Positions 45,896-54,500 of a stretch of DNA of 64,000 nt are shown here, in pieces. The notes under the pieces are model-generated. The model was given only the letters and a program-made list of their open reading frames with translations, did no database searches and was not told where the DNA came from. The stretch covers positions 27,718-91,717 of the forward strand of contig ONQD01000007.1 in NCBI GenBank assembly GCA_900319865.1. The letters run 5' to 3'. How positions within the stretch are numbered: position 1 is the first letter of the stretch; every line of letters begins with the position of its first letter. Source of the DNA: an uncultured Bacteroidales bacterium (lineage in GTDB: Bacteria > Bacteroidota > Bacteroidia > Bacteroidales > P3). A program made the position numbers and the translations under genes.

Positions 45896-46099
45896 ATGAG
45901 TATACCGAGAAAAGAATGCAAGTATATAAAAGGCAGGTATATGAATACCTTAGAGTGTGCCAATTGTAGGTATAACCGTGTTGTCGATATTCGGGAGTTG
46001 GCAAGAGGTAACAGAACGGGGCGTTTCACCGCTGGAACAGAATGTTTGAAAGGGTGCAAACTGTTTTGGACGAAAGGAGGCAGCAATGCCAAAAGGTAA
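45896..46099 (+). CDS. Small cysteine-rich protein (67 aa)
   Basis: Cysteines in CK, LECANC and TECLKGC arrangements suggest a small zinc-binding module. Basic and soluble. Overlaps the next gene by 14 nt. Not recognised; a role in DNA or protein binding is plausible. Confidence 0.6.
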   Translation: MSIPRKECKYIKGRYMNTLECANCRYNRVVDIRELARGNRTGRFTAGTECLKGCKLFWTKGGSNAKR

Positions 46100-46415
46100 G
46101 ACCAACAACCCCAATGGCAGACCAAAGGGAACACCCAACAGGATAACGCAGGATGTGCGGGCGTGGCTATCGGCAGTGATTGACAGCAACCGCAAGCAAA
46201 TGGAGAGGGATTTGAAAACCCTAGAACCGAAAGACCGATTACAGATGTTGGAAAAGCTGATGCAATACGTTATTCCCAAACAGCAGACGGTACGAGCAGA
46301 TGTTGAGATTGACACACCTAATCTTAACGAGCGTACACTTGAAGAGGTGGAAGCGTCAATATCAAGGTATGAAGAAATGCGGCGTTTGGCGTTTGATGAT
46401 GATTGTGGGAAATAG
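46086..46415 (+). CDS. Small element protein, DUF5681-like (109 aa)
   Basis: Begins MPKGKTNNPNGRPKGTPNRI, the start of a small protein type common in Bacteroidota phages and mobile elements, followed by a helical segment (ERDLKTLEPKDRLQMLEKLM, QYVIPKQQ) and an acidic end. The opening resembles DUF5681 and the DNA-binding start of some terminase small subunits. The function is unknown. Confidence 0.7.
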   Translation: MPKGKTNNPNGRPKGTPNRITQDVRAWLSAVIDSNRKQMERDLKTLEPKDRLQMLEKLMQYVIPKQQTVRADVEIDTPNLNERTLEEVEASISRYEEMRRLAFDDDCGK

Positions 46416-46463
46416 TTGGAAAGTGATTATACTATAATCATACATAACTGATAATCAATCATA

Positions 46464-46486
46464 TTTGTTGCTTGTTTGTTGCTTGA
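46464..46486 (+). repeat. Third, degenerate arm-type site
   Basis: TTTGTTGCTTG followed by TTTGTTGCTTGA matches 41861-41883 at 18 of 23 positions; all differences are transitions. Confidence 0.5.
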
Positions 46487-46755
46487 ATTATTACACATTC
46501 ACATAATGAGCTGATATGTGCGAAGTTGCATAAATACTCTACTTTCCAATACAGAAAGACAGACAGATTTGCACCCAAAAAATGTGTGTTGTGGGGTTAT
46601 GTAATAACCCCAGCGAAAATGTGTGTAATTGGTGTTACAATGGTATTTTTTTTCCGGCCACCAAACACACATTTTTCTTTTTATTGAGGTTTGGCAATTT
46701 ATTTTTTCATTGAGCTGATGCACAGGCAATGAAATGATGAGCCAACGGGCAAAAG

Positions 46756-46772
46756 TGATTATAATATAATCA
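46756..46772. repeat. 17-bp palindrome, second copy
   Basis: TGATTATA-A-TATAATCA. The first copy, with C at the centre, is at 46424-46440; the preceding AAG is also shared. Confidence 0.75.
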
Positions 46773-46823
46773 TAATATATTAATATTCAATATGTTGTAT
46801 TTGTTTAATTCAAAAATAATGTG

Positions 46824-46831
46824 TACTTTTG
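46824..46831 (+). promoter_or_regulatory. Promoter -7 element (TACTTTTG)
   Basis: TAnnTTTG match 29 nt before the 116-aa gene. Confidence 0.6.
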
Positions 46832-46860
46832 CACCGTCAAATTTCAAATACACAAATACA

Positions 46861-47211
46861 ATGGAAAATAAAACTACATTTCAGACTATCACCGTTTGTG
46901 ACGGTGGAAAGATGTTAAAGAGTGAACCGGTTGAATGTTGCGGGCTGACAGAGTATTGGATGGTTGCACAATTCCGAGGTGCATTGCTTTCTATGATGGA
47001 GCATTACACCGCAGACCTGATGGAAGAGGGTTGCACAGTTGCCGCAGCGAGGGATGTTTATTGCGCCTTTGAGGTGTTGGAAAATGTAACCCAATACCAA
47101 CAAGACTATTTGAAAAGGCGTGTTGAAACGTTGGAGGCAGCGTTGGGCCTGGTGCATAATGGAGATATAGACCAATACGCAACAGAAACCAATGAGGGCA
47201 ATAGAGAGTAA
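46861..47211 (+). CDS. Unknown element protein (116 aa)
   Basis: Starts at ATG 46861 (MENKTTFQTITVCDGGKMLK) after its own promoter. An upstream in-frame ATG would precede the promoter element. Acidic soluble protein with a long helical C-terminal part (FRGALLSMMEHYTADLMEEG, QQDYLKRRVETLEAALGLV). Not recognised. As the only separately transcribed gene at the right end, it is a candidate accessory or cargo gene. Confidence 0.65.
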   Translation: MENKTTFQTITVCDGGKMLKSEPVECCGLTEYWMVAQFRGALLSMMEHYTADLMEEGCTVAAARDVYCAFEVLENVTQYQQDYLKRRVETLEAALGLVHNGDIDQYATETNEGNRE

Positions 47212-47251
47212 AAAACAGCACCCAAAAGGCGTTATTAAGAAAAAATGCGTA

Positions 47252-47259
47252 TCTTTGCA
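47252..47259 (+). promoter_or_regulatory. Rightward promoter -7 element (TATCTTTG) near attR
   Basis: A TAnnTTTG match with no gene between it and attR. In an excised circle it would read across the joined att site towards int. Confidence 0.5.
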
Positions 47260-47299
47260 CCGTTTTTGAGAGTTGAAAACAGCAGCCCGAAAGCCTATA

Positions 47300-47332
47300 A
47301 AGGTACAATTTTGTTTCCCGTTTGTTACTCGA
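47300..47332 (+). repeat. Integrase arm-type site, right copy
   Basis: 31 of 33 positions identical to 41851-41883, same orientation, 58 nt before attR. Confidence 0.7.
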
Positions 47333-47390
47333 TAAGTTTTTCAAAGGCTGCAAACACTGAAACACAATAAATTGTAACGGTGTTAAGTGG

Positions 47391-47433
47391 TCTGCCACAG
47401 ACCACACAGAAGCCCCAATCAAGGGGCTTTTTT
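47391..47433 (+). repeat. attR (43-bp core)
   Basis: Exact copy of 41719-41761, including 14 nt of tRNA-Val 3' end and the terminator hairpin. No tRNA body precedes it. Confidence 0.93.
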
Positions 47434-47472
47434 TTATTCCATCTCGGTCTATAGGATTAGTGACTGCTGGCG

Positions 47473-47646
47473 GGTTCTATTAATCTGCTTGTGTGTCGCG
47501 TCCCTGTCGGGACGCATCAGTATCTGTTGATAATCACCGCACTGCGCCATGAACGATGTTGCTCTCGTTCGGTCGCGACACCGTTCATGGCTTGTACGGT
47601 GTTATTCATATCTCACCCCTTCGGGGTGGTTTATAGAAGTCCTCTG
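47473..47646 (+). repeat. Dispersed structured repeat, copy C2
   Basis: High similarity to 10769-10943: same three hairpins (GCGTCCC-TGTC-GGGACGC, the GTTCATGG arm, CACCCC-TTC-GGGGTG). Just downstream, CCGCTGCCGCCGTGCTGCTT (47670-47689) also resembles the 20-mers of repeats A and B. Lies 40 nt outside attR. Confidence 0.75.
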
Positions 47647-47714
47647 CTCTCTTTTGCCGCGACTATTGTGCCGCTGCCGCCGTGCTGCTTGTATCTACAT
47701 TCAGTATGAATATG

Positions 47715-47987
47715 TTATCGTGCAATCTTCACAAGGTTTGTCCCAAGTGCTTCTGAAATCAGTGCTATGGTTCTACAGGTGAAGTTGTGGTTTCCTCCAA
47801 GCCATTTTGTAACCTCGCTCGGTCGGTGTCCTGTCATCTTTGCCAATTGGCTCTTGGTGATCCCCTTTTGCTTCATCACGGCATCAATCCTGGCAGCAAT
47901 CCCGTCTGTCAGTGCCGTAGTTGCTCTGTCGAGGGGCGTAATCTTCGCCAACTCCTCTTTCAATATGTCATCATATATCTCAATCAT
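47715..47987 (-). CDS. HTH transcriptional regulator, HigA/XRE-like orphan antitoxin
   Basis: 90 aa with an XRE helix-turn-helix at ~40-65 (GITKSQLAKMTGHRPSEVTK, WLGGNHNFTCRTIALI) ending EALGTNLVKIA. The form matches HigA-type antitoxins, but no toxin-sized gene lies on either side: repeat C2 is downstream, and the next gene upstream on the same strand is a 278-aa protein of another type. It is likely a stranded antitoxin or a solo regulator. Confidence 0.75.
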   Translation of the reverse strand: MIEIYDDILKEELAKITPLDRATTALTDGIAARIDAVMKQKGITKSQLAKMTGHRPSEVTKWLGGNHNFTCRTIALISEALGTNLVKIAR

Positions 47988-48041
47988 AGGTCAAAAAATG
48001 CTTGTTCTATTCCGGTTATTACTGTCTGTTCAATTGTAATT

Positions 48042-48878
48042 TCAGTTGCCGTTGGGCATGAGGTAGGGGCTTGGGGTGAGGCCGCCGTAACTCTTGGCGG
48101 CGCGTTCCTGGGCTTGGTCGGTGATATACTGCTCGTAGAGGCGGCAGCGGGTCACCACACGTTGGCTCGACGCGTTGTCGCCATCCATCCGCACCAAGGC
48201 CCAACCCATAGTGTCGTCGCCCAGCGTGTCGCCCACCAGGGCCAGCCGCCCGTCCTCATCCATCAGCTCGATACCGGCAAAGGGCTCGCGGTCGCGGCAG
48301 TTCTCGATGTCCAGCATCTCCACCCGCACGGCCACACGTGGGACCGCCTCGGGGTCCGACTCCGGCATCCGCTGCCGCAGCCGGAAAAGGCACAGGCGCT
48401 CGCTCTTTTTCAGCTCGGCCCGTGGGCCGAACAGCAACGACGGTATAGACCTTGCCCCTGCCGACAGGCGTAGCGACGTCAGCAGTGCGGGACGCCCTTC
48501 CACCTGCCCCAGCCTACACTCGATGTCGGGCAGCATGCCGTCGCTCACCGGCATCCCCGGCATCAGCAGCGAGGCACCCTTCAGCCGTTCGTCCTTGGTC
48601 AGATACACCACCGGCAGTTTGCGCATCAGCGTGCAGAACCGCCCGTAGCTGCTCTTGCCCCCGTGCAGCACCGGCTCGGTGGCAGCCCGCAACGCCTTCC
48701 ACAGCGCGGTGCAGTTTGCCATCCGCTGGCGTGCCTCAAACTGCCTGGACGTGCGGCGGTGGGGTTGCTGGCTGGTGGAGGAACGCATCACGGTGGTTCC
48801 TTTTCTTTGGTAGAAGGTCACACCTTCCACCTTCATTGTCCCGTGGGGTACAATCAATTTGTTTTTCAGTACAGACAT
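48042..48878 (-). CDS. Conserved-type Bacteroidales hypothetical protein (278 aa)
   Basis: Start ATG 48878 (MSVLKNKLIVPHGTMKVEGV). The N-terminal VTFYQRKGTTVMRSSTSQQP pattern, followed by SRQFEARQRMANCTALWKAL, is one I recall from a family of Bacteroidales proteins found in several copies per genome. The C-terminal half is beta-rich with acidic patches (GIELMDEDGRLALVGDT). No signal peptide. The function is unknown. A minus-strand promoter at 49118-49125 would give a ~230-nt leader. Confidence 0.65.
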   Translation of the reverse strand: MSVLKNKLIVPHGTMKVEGVTFYQRKGTTVMRSSTSQQPHRRTSRQFEARQRMANCTALWKALRAATEPVLHGGKSSYGRFCTLMRKLPVVYLTKDERLKGASLLMPGMPVSDGMLPDIECRLGQVEGRPALLTSLRLSAGARSIPSLLFGPRAELKKSERLCLFRLRQRMPESDPEAVPRVAVRVEMLDIENCRDREPFAGIELMDEDGRLALVGDTLGDDTMGWALVRMDGDNASSQRVVTRCRLYEQYITDQAQERAAKSYGGLTPSPYLMPNGN

Positions 48879-49117
48879 ATTTGCTTTTTGTTTTGTTAAT
48901 AGTTTTTCTTTTTTCCATTTGGGTTGAACCCACAATCCCTTGCACCCGAATCCGCACCCCGTCGAGGATTCGCTCATCGTTCGCTATTTCAACGGTATTT
49001 CAATGCTATTTCGACGCTTTTAGAGCGTAGAAGTAATGTTGAAATAATGTTGACGAAGCATCTAAGAGTATAACATATAGCGAATTGAGGTCGAAAGTAC
49101 GGCTTAGGTTCAAGGGG

Positions 49118-49125
49118 CAAAGATA
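49118..49125 (-). promoter_or_regulatory. Minus-strand promoter -7 element (TATCTTTG)
   Basis: The reverse complement of CAAAGATA; drives the 278-aa hypothetical gene. Confidence 0.55.
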
Positions 49126-49307
49126 CAACTTTTTTATATGACAAGCCTGTTAGCCGTACAAACCCTAAGGAAAAGTAATATTTCTACACAGAAAACAACC
49201 AACAATCATCAAGAATCCTCCCCGGATTGGATTACGGTAAAGTTATGAAAATATGTGTGATTGATTATAATTTTTCGTGTGCCTGTGTGTATGTCGGAGA
49301 TTTTGTG

Positions 49308-49315
49308 TAAATTTG
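49308..49315 (+). promoter_or_regulatory. R-M operon promoter -7 element (TAAATTTG)
   Basis: TAnnTTTG match; the transcript would start near 49320 and include the whole folded leader before the methyltransferase start. Confidence 0.6.
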
Positions 49316-49404
49316 CACCGTAATTATTAACGAAAAAAGACATTATATCGAAGCAAAAGAATAGAAATAAATACATAATATAGAAGCGTTTTTGCTTTTC
49401 TTTA

Positions 49405-49512
49405 TACGTGGAAATCGCCAAATTTCAAATGCATTACAAAAGGAAAGGAAACGCTCACGGGTATCCGTGGGCTTTCTTGTTTGTAATGCAGGCTTTGGCG
49501 AGCCTCCACGTA
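49405..49512 (+). ncRNA. Long folded leader RNA upstream of the R-M operon
   Basis: Three nested helices on one axis: TACGTGGA/TCCACGTA (49405-49412 with 49505-49512), TCGCCAAA/TTTGGCGA (49415-49422 with 49494-49501) and TGCATTACAAA/TTTGTAATGCA (49430-49440 with 49480-49490). A capping hairpin CACGG-GTAT-CCGTG sits at 49456-49469. That is 27 perfect base pairs plus the cap. It ends 32 nt before the ATG. Could be a regulatory leader or a separate small RNA; no known class is recognised. Confidence 0.7.
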
Positions 49513-49544
49513 GACATTAAAGTTTCACGGATAACTTTTTGTAT

Positions 49545-51497
49545 ATGGATAATTTGAATCTGTTTCATGAATTAGAAGCCATTCTCAGAATGAACTCGAG
49601 GTATTGTATGGAAGACGGTACCCTCATAAAAAACAAAATAGTAGAAGATGCTTTAAGCCTAGAACCGGAATTGCTTAAATATATTCTATCGCATGAAGGT
49701 CTGAAAAAGAATTTTTTCTGCGAGGTGAATGGGGTGATGGTGTTTGACAAAGTGAAGTTCCAGCATTTTGTGATGAACAAATCTTTCCTTCCAGATAGTT
49801 ATACGTCATACAAGAATAAAATAGGTCTGACAACGGATGATGGTAGTTTCATTAGCGAAAGTCGCCATGTGGTTCTCGCATGGCCTTATAAGGACTGTAT
49901 ACTCGAAGGCGGACAAACAAAAGAGGAAGCAAAACGGGACGAAATATTTTGGAGCGAGACTTTGGCCCCGGACGAAATCAATAGACTGACAGAACCCAAA
50001 GCGTTTGCGGGATTCAAACGTTATGATAAAGATGGAGAACATGATGTTGAGCACCTGCTTCCTACTGACAACCTAATCATAAAAGGGAACAATTTGTTGG
50101 CTCTATATTCGCTGCGAAAGATGTATACAAATAAGATAAAACTGATTTATATCGACCCACCATATAATACAGGTAACGATGGTTTCGGATATAACGATAA
50201 TTTTAATCACTCATCTTGGTTGTCATTTATGCGCACCAGGCTTATGGTAGCCAGAGATTTGTTGAGTAGCGATGGTCTTATTTTTATTTCAATTGATACT
50301 AGTAGGAATAATGCAAATGGTGTGGTCGGAAGCCCAGAAATGCCATATTTACACATCATATTAGACGAAATATTTGGTCGTAAAAATTTTATTGGACATT
50401 TGCACTGGAAGAAAAAGAAACAACCTTCATTTCTTTCAAAAATTGCTGGTGTAATGGAATCAGTCTTAATCTATGCAAAAGATGAAAGTAACATTGGAAA
50501 ACTGCAGATGGGGCAAACAACGGATACCACAAAACGAATAGATAATGCAGATAATCCGTATTCTGAAAGAACAATTACAAAAGGTATCCGGTTTATGGGA
50601 GAGCCAAATTTTGTCATAAAGAAAGGAAAGTATCAGAACAAAACGATGACTACGGAGTTTCTACAGGATGTGGTAGTGAAAGATGGAAGAACCCAAAATG
50701 ATTTTAAAGCCATAGCTCGATATAGAACTAGCCAGTCTGAGATTAATAAATTTTGCTTACAAGATTTAATGTATATAACTGCAAATTGTTCATTTCGAAG
50801 ATTTAAGACTGAGGATGAAATGGACGCTGGCAAGACTATAACAGATCTTCTTTTAGATTGGGGTCAGAATCAGGATGCTACAGAAGAACTAAGGAAATTA
50901 TTTGAAATTACCAATGACGAAAAGGCTTTTGATAATCCAAAACCAGAACTATTGATGTCTAATATTATTTTAGTAGCAACAGAAAAAGGAGACATCGTAC
51001 TGGACTATCATCTAGGTAGTGGAACGACTGCTGCTGTTGCACATAAGTTAGAACGTCAGTACATAGGAGTTGAGCAGATGGATTATATAAATACACTTGA
51101 TATACCTCGGTTACAGAAGGTTATTGAAGGAGAACAGGGAGGAATTTCAAAGTCTGCCAATTGGCAGGGAGGTGGTTCTTTTGTTTACTGCGAATTAGCC
51201 AAAGCCAACCAGCAATTCGTAGATGAGATAAATAAAGCAAAAAGTCATAAGGCTTTGGTTGCAATCTGGCAAAAAATGCAATCAACAGGATATCTTAACT
51301 ACAAGATAAATGTATCAACTTTTGAAGAAAATGCTAAGGATTTTGAGTCATTAAGCTTTGATAATCAAAAGCGTTTTTTAATAGAATGTCTCGACAAAAA
51401 TATGCTGTATATCCCTGTCAGTGATATGGAGAGTGAAGAGTATGCTGTTAGTGAGGAGGACAAACGTCTGACAAAGGAGTTTTATAAAAAGAATTAG
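49545..51497 (+). CDS. Type III-like R-M system, adenine-specific DNA methyltransferase (Mod)
   Basis: 650 aa from ATG 49545. Catalytic motif IV DPPYNTGNDGF (~204) comes before the SAM-binding motif I, DYHLGSGTTAAVAHKL (~486), with the target-recognition region between: the beta-class order of type III Mod and related enzymes. It methylates adenine at the cognate site and in type III systems also gives the Res complex its specificity. An N-terminal ~130-residue helical part precedes the core. AT-rich codons unlike the neighbours suggest transfer. The Res-like gene follows after 5 nt. Confidence 0.9.
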   Translation: MDNLNLFHELEAILRMNSRYCMEDGTLIKNKIVEDALSLEPELLKYILSHEGLKKNFFCEVNGVMVFDKVKFQHFVMNKSFLPDSYTSYKNKIGLTTDDGSFISESRHVVLAWPYKDCILEGGQTKEEAKRDEIFWSETLAPDEINRLTEPKAFAGFKRYDKDGEHDVEHLLPTDNLIIKGNNLLALYSLRKMYTNKIKLIYIDPPYNTGNDGFGYNDNFNHSSWLSFMRTRLMVARDLLSSDGLIFISIDTSRNNANGVVGSPEMPYLHIILDEIFGRKNFIGHLHWKKKKQPSFLSKIAGVMESVLIYAKDESNIGKLQMGQTTDTTKRIDNADNPYSERTITKGIRFMGEPNFVIKKGKYQNKTMTTEFLQDVVVKDGRTQNDFKAIARYRTSQSEINKFCLQDLMYITANCSFRRFKTEDEMDAGKTITDLLLDWGQNQDATEELRKLFEITNDEKAFDNPKPELLMSNIILVATEKGDIVLDYHLGSGTTAAVAHKLERQYIGVEQMDYINTLDIPRLQKVIEGEQGGISKSANWQGGGSFVYCELAKANQQFVDEINKAKSHKALVAIWQKMQSTGYLNYKINVSTFEENAKDFESLSFDNQKRFLIECLDKNMLYIPVSDMESEEYAVSEEDKRLTKEFYKKN

Positions 51498-51502
51498 ACA
51501 CC

Positions 51503-54500
51503 ATGGCCAATCTTCAGGAGAAACTCGAAAGCGAATTTGGACGGCGCTATATCTCGCAACTTGAATTGCCTGATTATTTTGATACCTGCTTAAGCCCTTC
51601 ACGAAAATTGCGTCCATATCAGGAAGAGTGTTTCCGCTACTTCTTGACATACATGAATCCAGAGAATGACTTCGATGGCAAGTTAGAACGTCCCCATCTT
51701 CTGTTCCATATGGCAACAGGATCAGGCAAAACCTTAATTATGGCTGGAGCCATACTATATCTATATGAACAAGGGTATAGGAATTTCCTATTCTTTGTTG
51801 ATAGTACCAATATCGTAGAGAAGACCAAAGACAACTTTCTAAACGCATCATCTTCAAAATACTTATTTGCACCACAGATAAATATCAATAGTAAGCGAGT
51901 TGACGTTCAAAAGGTAGACAACTTCCAAGGAACATCAACAGATTGTATTAATCTTTGTCTGTGTACCATTCAAGGCTTGCACTCGGATTTGAATTCAGAG
52001 AAGGAAAATGCTGTTACCTATGGTGACTTTGTTGACCAACCTGTGGTGCTTATTTCTGATGAGGCTCATCACATGAATGCTGCAACACGAAGAAGGGAGA
52101 CATCATCAGACGATGACCAACACACTAAAGACTGGGAGTCGACTGTAATGCGTATCTTCAATAAAGACAATGGTAATTTACCCAATGTATTACTTGAATT
52201 TACTGCTACAGCCGACCTTGCTGACCCTGCAATTGCTCAGAAGTATGAAAATAAAGTTATTTTCGATTATCCGCTGAAGAAATTCCGAGAGGACTTATAT
52301 TCTAAGGATGTTGAAGTGTTGGAAAGCGACTTGGAACCTCTTGACATGGCCTTGCAGGCAATGATACTTAGTCAGTATAAACGTAAGCTCTTTGCAGAAA
52401 TCAAGCAGAACATTAAGCCAGTAGTGTTGTTTAAGTCGAAGACAATTCTTGCTAATAATAAAATCTTTACAGATTTTATTTCGGTACTTACTATACTGGA
52501 TGAGTCTGGTATAGATAACATACGTAAACGTGCAAAGGATGACCTGCTTGCTGCATTCTGCTATTTTGATGAACATGGAATTACCACAAGCAATCTTATT
52601 CTTGAACTGCGTGAGGACTTTGCAGAAGAACGTCTTTTGTTAGTGGACGGTAATAACATCTCGCCAGAGAAGCAGAAGTTGTTGAATTCACTTGAGGAAA
52701 CCGGCAATGACATTCGTGCTATTTTTGCTGTAGACATGCTTAACGAGGGTTGGGATGTGCTTAATCTCTATGACATCGTACGCTTGTATAATACTCGTGA
52801 TGCTGCCAATAACAGAGTCGGCAAGACTACAATACAGGAGGCGCAGCTTATTGGTCGAGGTGCCAGGTATATGCCTTTCAAAGACCCTGCAAATCCGACA
52901 TTGGAACCAGATAGACGAAAATATGATGGTGATGCAGGAAATCCCCTGAGGGTAATAGAAAAGCTGCATTACCATAGTGCATACAATCCTCGCTATATAC
53001 AGGAACTAAAGACCGCTCTTAGGGAAAACGGCATAATTCCTGACTCAAGAATACAACTAGACTTGTTCTTGAAACCAAATTTTAAAGATAGCCGTTTATA
53101 CAAAAAAGGCGTTGTGCTGCTGAATAAACGTATTTCACAAGCTGAAGCAGAAGATGATGGTACTATAGGAAAGGATATTATTAACAAGACATTCAATGTC
53201 TCGCTACATACAGGACAAATGCGTACGAACCAAGTCTTTACTGACAGTGGGGCTGAAGGGGCAATAACGAGTAAAGTCCTGTCTATACGGTTTAAGGAAA
53301 TAGAATCATATGTTATAAGGGCAGCATTGAATAGTTTTGTTTCATTCAATTACGATGCATTGAAAAAGCTCTACCCACATCTGAAATCGATAAGAGAGTT
53401 TGTGAAAAGTGATGATTATTTGGCAAACCTTAATATTAAGGTGATTGGAACAAAGACATCCATTTCTGATTATTCTCAAATTGATAAGCTACAAATTGCC
53501 AAATCTGTTTTGATGGAATTAGAACCAATACTGATAAATAGAGGTAAAACATATAGAGGTACTAAGGTGTTCACTCCATATCAGTTCAAAGACAAGTTCC
53601 GAGATACCATCAAGTTGAATGTTACTATCACCCCAAATGGCAACAAGGAGTTTGGAATATCTATGAGAACTCCAAGAAATTCTAAATATGCACTTGACCT
53701 CATGAATGTGAATTGGTATGCATATAACGATAATTACGGTACTTCTGAGGAGAAAGCACTCGTGAAGTATATTGAAGGAATAATGCCAAAACTAGAAGAA
53801 AAGTATGATGAGATATATCTAGTTCGAAATGAGAAAGACATCTGTATCTATGATTTTGACGATGGACGTAAGTTTGAACCAGACTTCATTCTTTTCTTGC
53901 GAATAAAAGGAGGGGGAGACAGATACGACAACTTGCAACTCTTTATCGAACCCAAGGGTGATGGGCTGCTCAAACAAGACAAGTGGAAAAATGATCTATT
54001 GAAGAAAATCAAAGCGATGGCTGAAGTCACATGGTGTTCTCAAACCGAAAAGTTTCATGTTTGGGGAATACCGTTCTTCAACGAGTCTTCGAATAGGGAG
54101 TTTGATACTGTGATGAAGGATGATGTGTTGGGGTTTGTTTCTAATCAGTCTACATATAACATATTGTCTTTATCGGAGATAAAGGAAGAGGATAAATTTA
54201 AGCTTTATTTGCCTTTATATAGTTTGCGAGCTGCATGTGGATATTTTGGAGATGGCGAAATGGTTGAACCTATTGGATGGATTCGAGTGGAGGAGCATGG
54301 CCGATTGAATGAGGATATGTTTGTGGCTCAAGCTAAAGGTAACTCTATGGAACCCCAAATTAGTGATGGAGATTACTGTGTTTTTACAAAGTATCAAGGT
54401 GGTTCAAGAGAAGGAGATATCGTTTTGTGCCAACATCGCAGTTTTTTTGATGTGGATAACGGAGGCTCGTATTCCATAAAAAAATATTTTCGTGACAAAC

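Larger units (their letters stand above)
46416..46860. other. 445-nt palindrome-rich non-coding region of the element (candidate origin)
   Basis: Contains two 17-bp palindromes (46424-46440, 46756-46772), an arm-type site (46464-46486), a long inverted repeat (46578-46594 with 46658-46676) and an inner perfect hairpin GGGGTTAT-GTA-ATAACCCC (46593-46611). No gene is supported. Candidate double- or single-strand origin, or control region. Confidence 0.6.
41719..47433 (+). mobile_element. 5.67-kb integrative element in tRNA-Val(CAC) with gpII/X-type Rep
   Basis: Bounded by identical 43-bp direct repeats (41719-41761 and 47391-47433) made of the tRNA 3' end plus its terminator. It carries an integrase next to the left end, two unknown genes, an excisionase-like HTH, a basic DNA-binding-like protein, a rolling-circle Rep, a Cys-rich protein, a terminase-small-subunit-like or DUF5681-like protein and one right-end unknown gene, all on the + strand. 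No capsid, coat, relaxase or conjugation gene is recognisable. It is best described as a non-conjugative integrative/replicating element, perhaps a satellite or reduced prophage. Confidence 0.88.
48879..49544. other. Divergent control region between the hypothetical gene and the R-M operon
   Basis: Holds a minus-strand -7 element (49118-49125), a plus-strand -7 element (49308-49315) and the structured leader (49405-49512). No gene is supported; 48900-49110 shows no further recognisable signal. Confidence 0.6.

Noticed and set aside
47391-47404. Possible third tRNA-Val at the right end of the element.
   Set aside because: Only the last 14 nt of the tRNA are present; it is the att repeat.
41719-47433. 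The element as a complete filamentous phage, because of the gpII/X-type Rep.
   Set aside because: No coat, adsorption or Zot-like assembly ATPase gene is seen among the open frames.
48915-48977. A GGGTTCAACCC sequence on the minus strand suggested a tRNA end.
   Set aside because: No acceptor, D or anticodon arms can be built around it.
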